Source: Stenotrophomonas sp. 364 (GTDB taxonomy: Bacteria; Pseudomonadota; Gammaproteobacteria; Xanthomonadales; Xanthomonadaceae). Taken from it: a stretch of 64,000 nt of DNA. The stretch covers positions 226,001 to 290,000 of the forward strand of contig NZ_CP047135.1 of the NCBI RefSeq assembly GCF_009832905.1, in the 5' to 3' direction. The notes beneath the pieces are model-generated. The model was not told where the DNA came from. It saw only the letters and a program-made list of their open reading frames with translations, and made no database searches. This document shows, piece by piece, positions 37,882-47,490 of the stretch. A program made the position numbers and the translations under genes. The first letter of the stretch is position 1. Each line of letters starts with the position of its first letter.

Positions 37882-38769
37882 ATGACTCAACGCAAGGGCA
37901 TCATCCTGGCGGGCGGCTCGGGCACGCGCCTGTACCCGATCACCAAAGGCGTCAGCAAGCAGCTGCTGCCGGTGTACGACAAGCCGATGATCTACTACCC
38001 GCTCAGCGTGCTGATGCTGGCGGGTATCCGCGATGTACTGATCATCAACACGCCGCACGAGCAGGCGCTGTTCCAGGCGCTGCTGGGCGATGGTTCGCAG
38101 TGGGGCATGAACATCCAGTACGCCGTGCAGCCGAGCCCGGACGGGCTGGCGCAGGCCTACCTGATCGGCCGCGACTTCGTCGACGGCAAGCCGAGCTGCC
38201 TGGTGCTGGGCGACAACATCTTCCACGGCCATGGGCTGAGCCAGCTGCTGCGCAGCGCGGACGAGCGCGCGTCGGGTGCCACCGTGTTCGGCTACTGGGT
38301 GAACGATCCCGAGCGCTATGGCGTGGCCGAATTCGATGCGGCCGGCAAGGTCATCGATCTCGTCGAGAAGCCTGCGCAACCGCGCTCCAACTATGCGGTG
38401 ACCGGCCTGTATTTCTACGATGGCCATGCCAGCGATTACGCCGCCGAACTGAAGCCGTCGCCCCGCGGCGAGCTGGAAATCACCGACCTCAACCAGCGCT
38501 ACCTGCGCGAGGGCAGCCTGCACCTGGAAGCCCTGGGGCGCGGGTACGCCTGGCTGGATACCGGTACCCACCAGTCGCTGCTGGAAGCCTCCAATTTCAT
38601 CGAAACCATCCAGACCCGCCAGGGCCTGCAGGTCTGCTGTCCGGAGGAAATCGCCTTCGGTCGGGGCTGGATCGATGCCGCGCAGCTGGAAGCACTGGCG
38701 GCGCCGCTGATCAAGAACGGTTACGGCCAGTACCTGCACAAGCTGGTGCAGCGCGGTGTTGTGCCGTGA
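37882..38769 (+). CDS. rmlA: Glucose-1-phosphate thymidylyltransferase
   Basis: 295 residues from ATG 37882 with GAGGAA upstream. Nucleotidyltransferase signature [16 protein letters not shown], then [27 protein letters not shown] and the ADP-glucose-type VEKP. It makes dTDP-glucose from glucose-1-phosphate, which SpgM can provide. Its TGA overlaps the GTG of rmlC. Confidence 0.96.
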   Translation: MTQRKGIILAGGSGTRLYPITKGVSKQLLPVYDKPMIYYPLSVLMLAGIRDVLIINTPHEQALFQALLGDGSQWGMNIQYAVQPSPDGLAQAYLIGRDFVDGKPSCLVLGDNIFHGHGLSQLLRSADERASGATVFGYWVNDPERYGVAEFDAAGKVIDLVEKPAQPRSNYAVTGLYFYDGHASDYAAELKPSPRGELEITDLNQRYLREGSLHLEALGRGYAWLDTGTHQSLLEASNFIETIQTRQGLQVCCPEEIAFGRGWIDAAQLEALAAPLIKNGYGQYLHKLVQRGVVP

Positions 38770-39323
38770 AAGTAATCCAGACTTCGCTGCCGGGCCTGGT
38801 CCTGCTTGAACCGGTGGTGTTCGGCGATGCCCGTGGGTTCTTCTTCGAAACCTGGAACGCCGAGCGCTACGCGGCGCAGGGCCTGCCCAGCAGCTTCGTG
38901 CAGAGCAACGTGTCCTCGTCCAGCAAGGGCGTGCTGCGCGGCTTGCATTACCAGTGGCCGCGGCCACAGGGAAAACTGGTGACGGTTCTGCAGGGCGAGG
39001 TCTACGACGTCGCCGTGGACATCCGTCGTGGTTCGCCCACGTTCGGTCGATGGGAGGCGTTCATCCTGAGCGGGGAAAACCGCCGCCAGCTGTGGATTCC
39101 GCCGGGCTTCGCGCACGGGTTCGCGGTCCTGTCCGACGATGCGCTGTTCAATTACCTGTGCACCGATGTGTACGTCAAGGAAGCCGACGCCAGCGTGCGC
39201 TGGAATGATGCCGACATTGCGGTGGACTGGCCGATCAGTGCGCCGACGCTTTCATCCAAGGATGAGCAGGCGCCGTTCCTGCAGGACATCCCCGCCGAGC
39301 GGCTGCCGGTCTACCTGCCGTGA
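38766..39323 (+). CDS. rmlC: dTDP-4-dehydrorhamnose 3,5-epimerase
   Basis: 185 residues from the overlapping GTG 38766. Cupin fold with the catalytic histidine in [11 protein letters not shown] and the [28 protein letters not shown] segment. It acts on dTDP-4-keto-6-deoxyglucose. GTGA overlaps at both ends link it to rmlA and rmlD. Confidence 0.95.
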   Translation: MKVIQTSLPGLVLLEPVVFGDARGFFFETWNAERYAAQGLPSSFVQSNVSSSSKGVLRGLHYQWPRPQGKLVTVLQGEVYDVAVDIRRGSPTFGRWEAFILSGENRRQLWIPPGFAHGFAVLSDDALFNYLCTDVYVKEADASVRWNDADIAVDWPISAPTLSSKDEQAPFLQDIPAERLPVYLP

Positions 39324-40219
39324 ACGTGCTGCTGTTCGGTGGCAATGGCCAGGTTGGCCAGGCGTTGCTGCGGACGCTGGCACCGCTGGGCACGCTGATG
39401 GCGACCACCCGCAGCGGTGCATTGCCCGATGGCAGCCCCTGCGAGGTAGCCGACTTCGACGATCCGGCGTCGTTGCCTGCCTTGCTGGACCGGATCGCGC
39501 CGGACGTGGTGGTCAACGCCGCGGCGTATACCGCGGTGGACCGCGCCGAAGCAGATCCTGATGCGGCCTGGCGTGCGAACGCCGAGGCGCCCGGCGTGAT
39601 CGCCCGCTGGTGCGCGGCAGCCGGCGTGCCGCTGCTGCACTATTCCACCGACTACGTGTTCGACGGCACGGCCACGCGCCCGTACCGCGAAGACGATCCC
39701 ACCGCGCCCTTGGGCGTGTACGGCGCCAGCAAGCTTGCCGGCGAGCAGGCGATCCGCGCGGCCGGTGGCCGCCACCTTATCTTCCGAACGGCATGGGTGT
39801 ATGCCGCGCACGGTGGCAACTTCCTGCGCACGATGCTGCGCGTTGGCGCCGAGCGCGACGTGCTGCGCGTGGTAGCCGATCAGATCGGCACGCCCACGCC
39901 GGCCGCACTCATTGCCGATGTCAGCGCGCAGATCCTGCACCAGCGCCTCACGCTGTCGGGGACGTATCACCTGACCGCAACGGGTGCCACCAGTTGGCAC
40001 GGGTTCGCCGAGGCCATTTTCGCCGAGGCCGTGGCGCGGGGCATCCTGCCGCGTGCACCGCGGGTAGAGGCGATCACCACGGCCGAGTATCCAACCGCCG
40101 CCCGCCGGCCTGCGTACTCGTGCCTGGACGTGCGCCGGCTGCAGTCCGACGCCGGGTTGCAGCTGCCTGCCTGGCAGGACGGTCTGGCCAGCGTGATGGA
40201 CGCCGTTCGCGGTCACTGA
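39320..40219 (+). CDS. rmlD: dTDP-4-dehydrorhamnose reductase
   Basis: 299 residues from GTG 39320. NADPH loop LLFGGNGQVGQALL, STDYVFDG, catalytic YGASKLAGEQA (YxxxK) and RTAWVYAAHGGNF. It completes dTDP-L-rhamnose. Last gene of the rml operon; 77 bp separate it from scoA, and TACAAT at 40260-40265 may be the -10 of a separate sco promoter. Confidence 0.95.
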   Translation: MNVLLFGGNGQVGQALLRTLAPLGTLMATTRSGALPDGSPCEVADFDDPASLPALLDRIAPDVVVNAAAYTAVDRAEADPDAAWRANAEAPGVIARWCAAAGVPLLHYSTDYVFDGTATRPYREDDPTAPLGVYGASKLAGEQAIRAAGGRHLIFRTAWVYAAHGGNFLRTMLRVGAERDVLRVVADQIGTPTPAALIADVSAQILHQRLTLSGTYHLTATGATSWHGFAEAIFAEAVARGILPRAPRVEAITTAEYPTAARRPAYSCLDVRRLQSDAGLQLPAWQDGLASVMDAVRGH

Positions 40220-40296
40220 ACGTGCCGCGGCGCGGCAGGGGAACGGCAGGCCCACCCGCTACAATGCCCGCTTACATCAACGAGGTGAGGGCGTAG

Positions 40297-41031
40297 ATGA
40301 GCAAGTCCCCAGATACGGCCGGCCGGCGCAGCAAGCGCTACGCCAGCGCCGCCGAGGCGCTGCACGGCGTGGTTGCCGATGGCCAGACGCTGGCGGTGGG
40401 CGGTTTCGGCCTGTGCGGCATCCCCGAGGCGCTGATCGCCGCGCTGCGCGACAGCGCGGTCAAGGGCCTGACGGTGATCTCCAACAATGCCGGCGTGGAT
40501 GGCTTCGGCCTGGGCCAGCTGCTGGAAACCCGCCAGATCCAGAAGATGATTTCGTCGTACGTGGGCGAGAACAAGGAATTCGAACGGCAGTTCCTGGCCG
40601 GTGAGCTGGAGCTGGAGTTCAACCCGCAGGGCACCCTGGCCGAGCGCCTGCGCGCCGGCGGTGCCGGCATTCCGGCCTTCTTCACTGCCACCGGCTACGG
40701 CACGGTGGTGGCCGAAGGCAAGGAAACCCGCGAATTCGACGGCAAGCACTTCGTGCTGGAAACCGCGCTGCGCGCCGACGTGGCCCTGGTCAAGGCGTGG
40801 AAGGCCGACGAGGCCGGCAACCTGGTGTTCCGCAAGACCGCGCGCAACTTCAACCCGGCCTGCGCGATGGCCGGCAAGGTCTGCATCGTCGAGGTCGAAG
40901 AAGTGGTGCCGCTGGGCAGCATCGACCCCGACCAGGTGCACCTGCCGGGCATCTACGTGCACCGCATCGTGCACAACCCCACGCCTGAAAAGCGTATCGA
41001 ACAGCGCACCGTCCGCGCGGAGGGCAACTGA
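40297..41031 (+). CDS. scoA: 3-oxoacid CoA-transferase, subunit A
   Basis: 244 residues. CoA-transferase family I subunit [47 protein letters not shown], and the succinyl-CoA:acetoacetate transferase-like [14 protein letters not shown]. With ScoB it moves CoA from succinyl-CoA to acetoacetate, which is also a product of tyrosine breakdown by the FAH/MaiA genes at 5459-7122. One base separates it from scoB. Confidence 0.93.
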   Translation: MSKSPDTAGRRSKRYASAAEALHGVVADGQTLAVGGFGLCGIPEALIAALRDSAVKGLTVISNNAGVDGFGLGQLLETRQIQKMISSYVGENKEFERQFLAGELELEFNPQGTLAERLRAGGAGIPAFFTATGYGTVVAEGKETREFDGKHFVLETALRADVALVKAWKADEAGNLVFRKTARNFNPACAMAGKVCIVEVEEVVPLGSIDPDQVHLPGIYVHRIVHNPTPEKRIEQRTVRAEGN

Positions 41032-41032
41032 G

Positions 41033-41665
41033 ATGGCTTGGACCCGCGATGAAATGGCCGCGCGCGCAGCGCGTGAGCTCACCGATGGTGCGTACGTCAA
41101 CCTGGGCATCGGCCTGCCGACGCTGGTGGCCAACCATATCCCCGAGGGCGTGGATGTGTGGCTGCAGTCGGAGAACGGCCTGCTGGGTATCGGCCCGTTC
41201 CCGACCGATGCCGAGGTCGATGCCGACCTGATCAACGCCGGCAAGCAGACCGTTACCGCGCGCGCCGGCGCCAGCTACTTCGGCAGCCACGACAGCTTCG
41301 CGATGATCCGCGGCGGCCACATCAACCTGGCCATCCTGGGCGCGATGCAGGTAACCGCCAGCGGTGATCTGGCCAACTGGATGGTGCCGGGCAAGATGGT
41401 CAAGGGCATGGGCGGGGCGATGGACCTGGTGGCCGGCGTGCAGCGCGTGGTGGTGCTGATGGAGCACACCGCCAAGAACGGCGAGCACAAGATCCTGTCC
41501 GAATGCACGCTGCCGCTGACCGGCGTGGGCGTGGTCGACCGCATCATCACCGACCTGGCCGTGTTCGATGTGACCGACACCGGCCTGGTGCTGGTTGAAG
41601 CCGCGCCGGGCGTGGGCATCGACGAGCTGAAGGAAAAGACCGGCGTGGCCTTCGGCCAGGCCTGA
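41033..41665 (+). CDS. scoB: 3-oxoacid CoA-transferase, subunit B
   Basis: 210 residues from ATG 41033. It contains the active-site glutamate in [43 protein letters not shown] and the [11 protein letters not shown] stretch of subunit B. It forms the active enzyme with ScoA. Confidence 0.93.
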   Translation: MAWTRDEMAARAARELTDGAYVNLGIGLPTLVANHIPEGVDVWLQSENGLLGIGPFPTDAEVDADLINAGKQTVTARAGASYFGSHDSFAMIRGGHINLAILGAMQVTASGDLANWMVPGKMVKGMGGAMDLVAGVQRVVVLMEHTAKNGEHKILSECTLPLTGVGVVDRIITDLAVFDVTDTGLVLVEAAPGVGIDELKEKTGVAFGQA

Positions 41666-41721
41666 CCCGGCGTGCCGGGGTGCCCGTGCAAGCGGGCGCT
41701 CCGGCCACCCACGAGGACCGC

Positions 41722-42312
41722 ATGGACCTGCATCTGCGCGACGCCGACGTACGCTGGCACCGCCACTGGCTGGGGGCTGCCGATGCCGATGCCCTGCAGC
41801 GCACCTTGCGCGAGCAGGTGCCGTGGGAGGTGCACCGCATCCGCATGTTGGGGCGCCAGGTGGACTCGCCGCGGCTGAGTTGCTGGATGGGCGACCCGGC
41901 GGCCCGTTACCGCTATTCGGGCACCGACTTCGTGCCGGCGCCGTGGCACCCGGTGCTGCTGCCGCTGCGCGAGCGACTCGCGGCGTTCTGCGGGGCGTCC
42001 TTCAACAGCGTGCTGCTCAATCGCTACCGCGACGGTGACGACGGCATGGGCTGGCACAGCGACAACGAACCCGAGCTGGGACCGGCACCGCTGATCGCCT
42101 CACTGAGTCTGGGCGCCGAACGCCGCTTCGCGCTGCGCCGTCGCGACGACCATGCCAAAAAAGCCGAGGTCGTGCTCGGCCACGGCGACCTGCTGCTGAT
42201 GGGCGGCGCCACCCAGCGCCATTACCAGCACGCACTGCCGAAAAGCACCCGGCCGCTGGCCGAGCGCATCAACCTTACTTTCCGCTGGATTGACGCAGCC
42301 GCGTCGGCGTGA
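41722..42312 (+). CDS. alkB: AlkB-family 2-oxoglutarate/iron dioxygenase
   Basis: 196 residues from ATG 41722. The iron site is complete: HxD in GMGWHSDNEPE and the distal histidine in QRHYQHALPK. The 2-oxoglutarate-binding RINLTFR follows, and NRYRDGDDGMGWH is the usual lead-in. It repairs N-alkylated bases or acts on RNA; it is closer in length and pattern to ALKBH2/3-like bacterial AlkB than to classic E. coli AlkB. Its last 38 bp overlap the end of the convergent lipoprotein gene. Confidence 0.9.
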   Translation: MDLHLRDADVRWHRHWLGAADADALQRTLREQVPWEVHRIRMLGRQVDSPRLSCWMGDPAARYRYSGTDFVPAPWHPVLLPLRERLAAFCGASFNSVLLNRYRDGDDGMGWHSDNEPELGPAPLIASLSLGAERRFALRRRDDHAKKAEVVLGHGDLLLMGGATQRHYQHALPKSTRPLAERINLTFRWIDAAASA

Positions 42313-42949
42313 CCTGCGCCTGTTGGTAATCGGCCTGGCCGCTCACCAGCGTCCAGCCCACCACCTCGGACGTGGTCGCCTGCAGGCCCTGTTCGAACGC
42401 GCGGGCGACATCGGCGGTGGCGGTACTGGGCACCGGCTGCTCCTGGCGGAAGGTGCGGTCGGCGACCACGCGCTGGTCCACCACGTGGATCAGCTTGGCG
42501 TTCACTTCGATCAGCGCCGTCGGGGTGGCCTGGCCGCGGTAATCGGCCTCGAAGCGCCGCACGTCCAGGGCCAGCTTGTAGTCGGCGCGGATGCCGGTGG
42601 TGGCGCGGGCCACTCCGTTGATGCGGCCGGAATCCTCGAAGCCGCGCACCAGTGCATCGTCGAGCATGTCGGTGGCCGGCTGCGCCCAGCTCACGCCCTT
42701 GTACACCTCCAGTTCGGAGGGGGAAGGGCGCACGTTGATGCGCGGGCTGTCGACCACGCGTGCCGCGCTGGGCTTGACCAGCACCAGCTGCCAGTCGACC
42801 TTGGGCCAGCCGGGGTCGGCCTGGATGCGCACGATCGGCGAATAGATGGTGACTGCGCTGCGTTCGTTGCTGCCCAGCAGCGAACAGCCGCCCAGCAGGG
42901 CGAGCATCGCCGCCGGCAACAGGATCCGGGTGAGAGTCGGGCGGCTCAT
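42275..42949 (-). CDS. ABC-transport auxiliary lipoprotein of the Mla-type operon
   Basis: 224 residues with a lipoprotein signal peptide and lipobox LLGGC (cysteine near residue 22). The mature part matches the ABC-type transport auxiliary component family (PqiC/YmbA-like): PGWPKVDWQLVLVKPSAARVVDSPRI and the VARAFEQGLQATTSEVVGW end. It probably sits in the outer membrane as partner of the MlaD-like protein, whose stop it overlaps by four bases. It replaces MlaC/MlaB in this shorter operon type. Confidence 0.86.
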   Translation of the reverse strand: MSRPTLTRILLPAAMLALLGGCSLLGSNERSAVTIYSPIVRIQADPGWPKVDWQLVLVKPSAARVVDSPRINVRPSPSELEVYKGVSWAQPATDMLDDALVRGFEDSGRINGVARATTGIRADYKLALDVRRFEADYRGQATPTALIEVNAKLIHVVDQRVVADRTFRQEQPVPSTATADVARAFEQGLQATTSEVVGWTLVSGQADYQQAQVTPTRLRQSSGK

Positions 42950-43872
42950 TTGGGTTCGAACTCCTTGGGCGCGTCACGGCCCAGCAGATAGCGTGCCGGG
43001 TTGTTGTCGAGGCGGTCGCTGACCCGGCGCAGGTCGCGGATCAGCCCGCGCAGCTCGGTCAGGGTCGGGCCAAGCTGGGCCAGGCCATCGTTGGCGAAGC
43101 TGTTGATCGCCGCGCGGTTCTCGCCGAGGATCGAATCGGCATTGCCGGCGGCCGAATCCAGCTTGCTCAGGGTAGTTTCCAGCTTGTCCAGGATCGGCGG
43201 CAGCTGCTGGACCAGGTTCGTGTCCAGGCGCTGGATGGTGCCGTTGGTGCTCTTGAGGGTGACATCCAGGCTGCGCGCGGCGTCACGCGCGCTGAGCAGC
43301 AGCGCCTGGGTGCCCTGGTCGCGGTCGGCCAGGCCGCCGCTGATGGTTTCCAGGTTGGCCAGGGTGGCGTTGATGCTGGCCACGTTGCGGTCGCTCAGCA
43401 CCTGGTCCATGCGCTCGACGATGCGGTTGGCCACGTCGGTGATGTTCTGCAATGCCGACGGTGTGGTCGGAATGATCGGCGCCGGGTCCTTGTTGACCGC
43501 GGTCAGTGCGGCGGCCTGCGGGGTGCCGCCGCTGAGCTGGATGATCGACGGGCCGGTCAGGCTGGTGATGGCCAGCTTGGCGCGGGTGTCGGTCTTGATC
43601 GGGGTGTTGGAGTTCAGGCGGATGCGCGCCACCACCTGGCGCGGGTCGTCCGGCACCAGGTTCAGTTCGGTGATCGAGCCGACCGCGATGCCGTTGTACT
43701 GCACCGGGCTGCCTACCGTCAGGCCGGTGACGGCTTCGCGGAAGACCACCCGGTATTCGGTCCAGGTGCGGTCGGAGGAGTACTTGGCCGCCCACAGGCC
43801 GAAGGCCAGCAGCGCCAGCCCCACCACCAGGGTGAAGGCGCCGATCAGGACGTAATTGGCTTTGGTTTCCAT
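42946..43872 (-). CDS. mlaD: MlaD-like MCE-domain lipid transport protein
   Basis: 308 residues. One N-terminal membrane anchor (YVLIGAFTLVVGLALLAFGLW), one MCE domain (YRVVFREAVTGLTVGSPVQYNGIAVGSI ... KLAITSLTGPSIIQLSGG) and a long helical C-terminal region. MCE proteins form hexameric rings that carry phospholipids across the periplasm. It lies between the ATPase and the lipoprotein genes, with 3- and 4-base junctions. Confidence 0.92.
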   Translation of the reverse strand: METKANYVLIGAFTLVVGLALLAFGLWAAKYSSDRTWTEYRVVFREAVTGLTVGSPVQYNGIAVGSITELNLVPDDPRQVVARIRLNSNTPIKTDTRAKLAITSLTGPSIIQLSGGTPQAAALTAVNKDPAPIIPTTPSALQNITDVANRIVERMDQVLSDRNVASINATLANLETISGGLADRDQGTQALLLSARDAARSLDVTLKSTNGTIQRLDTNLVQQLPPILDKLETTLSKLDSAAGNADSILGENRAAINSFANDGLAQLGPTLTELRGLIRDLRRVSDRLDNNPARYLLGRDAPKEFEPK

Positions 43873-43875
43873 GGC

Positions 43876-44706
43876 TTACTCGATCTCGTTCTTTGCGCTT
43901 CGCGCCGCGCGGGCGCGGGGTCCGTGGAAATACTCCTGGATCCACGGGTGGTCCAGCTGTTCGATCTCGTGCAGCGGGGCATTGGCGATGACCTTCTTGT
44001 CAGCCAGCACCGCCACCCGGTCACAGATGGCATACAGCGTGTCCAGATCGTGTGTGATCAGGAAGACGGTCAGGCCCAGCGCTTCCTGCAGGGTCTTGAT
44101 GAGCCGGTCGAAGGCGGCCGCGCCGATCGGGTCCAGCCCGGCGGTGGGCTCGTCCAGGAACAGCAGCGGCGGATCCAGCGCCAGCGCACGGGCCAGGCCG
44201 GCGCGCTTGCGCATGCCGCCGGACAACTGCGAGGGCAGCTTGTTGATCGCATCGGCCGGCAGCCCGGCCAGCTTCACCTTGAGCAGGGCCAGTTCGTAGT
44301 GCCAGCGCTCGGGCAGTTCGCGGTGGTGTTCTTTCAGTGGCACCTGCACGTTCTCGCCCACGGTCAGCGACGAGAAAAGCGCGCCGTCCTGGAACAGCAC
44401 GCCGGTATTGCGTTCGATGTGCAGGCGGCTGGCGGGGTCGCTGGAGCGTGCATCCACGCCCAGCACCTCGATCTGGCCATCGTCGGGTTCGCGCAGGCCG
44501 AGGATGCTGCGCATCAGCACCGACTTGCCGGTACCCGAACCGCCCACCACGCCCAGGATTTCGCCGCGGCGCACGTCCAGGTCGACGCCGTCGTGCACCA
44601 GCTGCGCACCGAAACGGTTGACCAGCCCGCGCACGCGGATCACCAGGTCGAGATCGGCGCTGTCGGGTACGCTGCGGTCTGCGGCAGGGGCGGTGTCGGT
44701 GGTCAT
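43876..44706 (-). CDS. mlaF: Mla-type ABC transporter ATPase
   Basis: 276 residues. Walker A GGSGTGKSVLMRSI, signature QLSGGMRKRAGLARAL, Walker B LLFLDEPTAGLDPIG, and the MlaF-type DLDTLYAICDRVAVL segment. It powers retrograde or anterograde phospholipid transport with the permease encoded upstream (4-bp gap). Confidence 0.93.
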   Translation of the reverse strand: MTTDTAPAADRSVPDSADLDLVIRVRGLVNRFGAQLVHDGVDLDVRRGEILGVVGGSGTGKSVLMRSILGLREPDDGQIEVLGVDARSSDPASRLHIERNTGVLFQDGALFSSLTVGENVQVPLKEHHRELPERWHYELALLKVKLAGLPADAINKLPSQLSGGMRKRAGLARALALDPPLLFLDEPTAGLDPIGAAAFDRLIKTLQEALGLTVFLITHDLDTLYAICDRVAVLADKKVIANAPLHEIEQLDHPWIQEYFHGPRARAARSAKNEIE

Positions 44707-44710
44707 GCGG

Positions 44711-45823
44711 TTACCAGCCCATCTTCATGAACCACAGCGCGGCGAACGCGTCGAGGATGATCACCAGCGAAATGGCCTGGACCACGCTGGAGGTGGTGCG
44801 CTCACCGACCGACTGTGCGGTGCCTTCCACCTTCAGGCCTTCCAGGCAGCCGATCAGGCCGATCACCAGCGCGAACACCGGCGCCTTGGACAGGCCCACC
44901 AGCATGTTGCGCACTTCCATGGTCTCGTACATGCGTGCGATGTACATCTGCGGCGGGATGCCAAGGTCGAACGCGCCCACGGTGACGCCCCCGGCGAGGC
45001 CGGCCATCATCGCGATGAAGGTCAGCAGCGGCAGGGTGATCAGCAGTGCGACCAGGCGCGGCAGTACCAGCAGGTCGATCGGATCCAGGCCGAGGGTTTT
45101 CATCGCATCGATTTCCTCGCGGGCCTTCATCGCGCCGATCTGCGCGGTGAAGGCGCTGGCGGTGCGGCCGGCCAGCACGATGGCGGTGAGCAGCACGGCG
45201 AATTCGCGCAGGAAGGCGATGCTGACCAGTTCGACCACGTAAATTTCCGCGCCGAAGTCGCGCAGGATGGTCGAGCCGAGGAAGGCGATGACGGCGCCCA
45301 CGAGGTAGGACAGCAGGGCCACCAGCGGCACGGCATCCAGCCCGACCTGTTCCATCTGGGCGACGGTGGCGGTGAGCCGGAAACGGCGCGGTTCCTTGAT
45401 CAGGCGCGCGCCCTTGACCAGGTTCTCGCCGAGGAAGCTGGCCAGTGCCACGATGTTGTGGCCCATGCCGTGCACGCTGACGCCGAGGCGTTCCAGCGCG
45501 GCCAGGACGCCGAAGTCGCGCTTGGGCCTTGGGCGGTCGTCGGCCACTTCTTCGATGGTGCACACCAGCGCGCGGTGTTCTTCGCGGAAGGCCAGGGCGT
45601 CCTCGCCCAGGTCGGCACGCCGCGCCACGCGCAGGACCTGCAGCACGCCGGCGGAGTCGAGCACGGTGATGCCGCTGGCGTCGATGCCGGTGAGCGTGTC
45701 AGGAATGCCGCGCAGCACTTCGGCCGCGGCCAGCGCGGTATGCAGGGTCCAGTGGCCGGACAACCGGACCAGGCCGGGGTCCTGCGCATCCTGTTCGAGA
45801 TGGGGGGCGTGTGTGTGCGTCAT
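44711..45823 (-). CDS. mlaE: MlaE-like permease with N-terminal STAS-like domain
   Basis: 370 residues from ATG 45823, chosen for the AGGAC site just before it (ATG 45844 is the alternative). Residues about 15-85 are STAS-like (GLVRLSGHWTLHTALAAAEVL ... GIDASGITVLDSAGVLQVL), the domain that is a separate protein (MlaB) in E. coli. The rest is the permease, with five to six membrane spans and AREEIDAMKTLGLDPIDLLVLPR. First gene of the mlaEFD-lipoprotein operon. Confidence 0.92.
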   Translation of the reverse strand: MTHTHAPHLEQDAQDPGLVRLSGHWTLHTALAAAEVLRGIPDTLTGIDASGITVLDSAGVLQVLRVARRADLGEDALAFREEHRALVCTIEEVADDRPRPKRDFGVLAALERLGVSVHGMGHNIVALASFLGENLVKGARLIKEPRRFRLTATVAQMEQVGLDAVPLVALLSYLVGAVIAFLGSTILRDFGAEIYVVELVSIAFLREFAVLLTAIVLAGRTASAFTAQIGAMKAREEIDAMKTLGLDPIDLLVLPRLVALLITLPLLTFIAMMAGLAGGVTVGAFDLGIPPQMYIARMYETMEVRNMLVGLSKAPVFALVIGLIGCLEGLKVEGTAQSVGERTTSSVVQAISLVIILDAFAALWFMKMGW

Positions 45824-45924
45824 GGGCGTCCTGCCGCGCAGCATACCTTGTCCGTGTAGACGGCAAGTGTGTGGCAGGCAACATGAATGTTCAGCCGGGC
45901 AGGCTTCGGGTAATACTACGAAAC

Positions 45925-47184
45925 ATGTCCGCCGAGACCGCCACCATCGTTACCCCCCAGGCCACCTACGCGCAGCGCGTGGCATTCGTATCGGAAATGG
46001 CCGGGCGCCTGCACAGCTATGGCACCACGGCGCAGCGGCTGGAGGCGGCGGTGGTCGCGCTGGCGCAGCGGCTGGACCTGGATTGCGAGCCGTGGTCGAA
46101 CCCGACCGGGCTGATCCTGAGTTTCAGCGACCCGACCAAGGCGATCGGTTCGTCGGACATCACGCGGGTGATCCGGCTGGCGCCGGGCGAAAACGACCTG
46201 CATAAACTGAGCATCGCCGACCAGATCACCGATGCGGTGGCCAACGGCACGATGAGCATCGCGCAGGGTCATACGGCGCTGCGGCAGTTGGACAAGGACC
46301 CGGGCCGGCGCGGCAAAATCCGGATGATCCTGTCCTACAGTCTGGGTGCGGCGGGCGTGGCCGGCTTGTGGAAGCTGCCGTGGCTGGATATCGCGACGGC
46401 GGGGATGATCGGGTTGTTGATCGGGCTGATGACGCTGTACACCGACCGCCGGCCGGCCAGCCGGGAGGCAAGCGAGGCGTTGGCGGCACTGCTGGCCGGT
46501 ACGGTGGCGGCGCTGGTAGCGTCGTTCCTGGGGCCGTTGAATCTCAATACGGTGATCATCGCGTCGCTGGTGGTGATGCTGCCGGGGATGTCATTGACCA
46601 ATGCGGTGAACGAGCTGGCGAGCCAGCACTGGGTTTCGGGGACGGCGCGGTTTGCCGGCGCGATCACGACGATTCTGAAACTGACGGTGGGCGCGGTGAT
46701 CGCGGTGACGCTGTCGGGGATCATCGGGCTGGACCCGCAGGTGCGGGCGTCGCGGCCGCAGGCCGACTGGGTGGAATGGAGCGCGCTGCTGGTGGCGGCG
46801 TTCGCGTTCGCGATGCTGTTCAAGGCCAATCGCCGCGATTATCCGTGGGTGATGGCGGCTTCTGTTGCCGGGTATGCGATTTCGAAATTCGCCGGGCAGG
46901 CATGGGGGTTGCCGGCGGGTATTTTCATGTCGGCAATGGTGATGACGGCGGCGGGCAATCTGTTCGGTCGGTGGGTGCAGCGGCCGGGCGCGATCATCCG
47001 GTTGCCGGGGATCATCATGCTGGTGCCGGGCAGTACGAGTCTGCGCGGGGTGCTGACGCTGGTGCAGCAGCAGGATATGAGCGCAGGCCAGACGGTGCTG
47101 ATGACGGTGCTCAATGTGGTGATGGCGCTGGTGGCCGGGCTGCTGTTCGGCAACCTGCTGGTGCCGGCGCGGAAGAATCTCTGA
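45925..47184 (+). CDS. Threonine/serine exporter-family membrane protein (ThrE-like)
   Basis: 419 residues from ATG 45925 (an ATG at 45883 is possible). A soluble N-terminal ThrE/YjjP domain (residues about 10-150: VAFVSEMAGRLHSYGTTAQRLEAAV, GLILSFSD) is fused to the membrane half with about ten spans, the last part YjjB-like (LLVPGSTSLRGVLTL). In E. coli these halves are two proteins; the fused form is common elsewhere. Family members export threonine, serine or small dicarboxylates. Divergent from mlaE across about 100 bp. Confidence 0.86.
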   Translation: MSAETATIVTPQATYAQRVAFVSEMAGRLHSYGTTAQRLEAAVVALAQRLDLDCEPWSNPTGLILSFSDPTKAIGSSDITRVIRLAPGENDLHKLSIADQITDAVANGTMSIAQGHTALRQLDKDPGRRGKIRMILSYSLGAAGVAGLWKLPWLDIATAGMIGLLIGLMTLYTDRRPASREASEALAALLAGTVAALVASFLGPLNLNTVIIASLVVMLPGMSLTNAVNELASQHWVSGTARFAGAITTILKLTVGAVIAVTLSGIIGLDPQVRASRPQADWVEWSALLVAAFAFAMLFKANRRDYPWVMAASVAGYAISKFAGQAWGLPAGIFMSAMVMTAAGNLFGRWVQRPGAIIRLPGIIMLVPGSTSLRGVLTLVQQQDMSAGQTVLMTVLNVVMALVAGLLFGNLLVPARKNL

Positions 47185-47195
47185 GCGTTCGGGCC

Positions 47196-47262
47196 CAGAT
47201 CCAGATCCAAATCCAAATCAAGTCCAAGTGCAGGCCCAAGTCCAAGGCCAAGGCCAAGGCCT
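47196..47262. repeat. Degenerate hexamer array (CAGATC, CAAATC, CAAGTC, CAAGGC)
   Basis: Runs of related hexamers: CAGATC x2, CAAATC x2, then an irregular part, CAAGTC and CAAGGC x3. It starts 12 bp after the exporter stop and ends about 30 bp before palindrome B. The same arrangement (hexamers beside a CAAGTACGTCC palindrome) occurs at 5068-5311. The whole gap 47185-47824 has no credible gene. Confidence 0.75.
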
Positions 47263-47292
47263 TTGGTCCTCCTGCAGCGTGCTGGGCCGGGC

Positions 47293-47380
47293 TGTGTGGG
47301 TGCGCGGGACACGCCGCAAGTACGTCCGTGTAGGCTCCGCCACCGCATCCATGCGGTGGAGGGTCCCGCGAACCCACACA
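47293..47380. repeat. Palindromic intergenic element with CAAGTACGTCC core (copy B)
   Basis: Arms 47293-47310 and 47363-47380 (TGTGTGGGTgCGCGGGAC and its complement, one mismatch) enclose GCAAGTACGTCCGTGTAGG and an inner palindrome CACCGCATCCATGCGGTG (47341-47358). The core and the central CATCCATG match copy A at 5103-5204, while the outer arms and inner stem have changed on both sides together, which preserves pairing. Confidence 0.83.
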
Positions 47381-47490
47381 TCCCGACCCTCGACAGTTTG
47401 CTGGTGGCCATGACCAAGCAAAGGCGGAAACTGCTTCGGCCGATAACTGCTTTTCGCTTTTTCGTTGGGTACCGACCCATTGTCAGAGGG

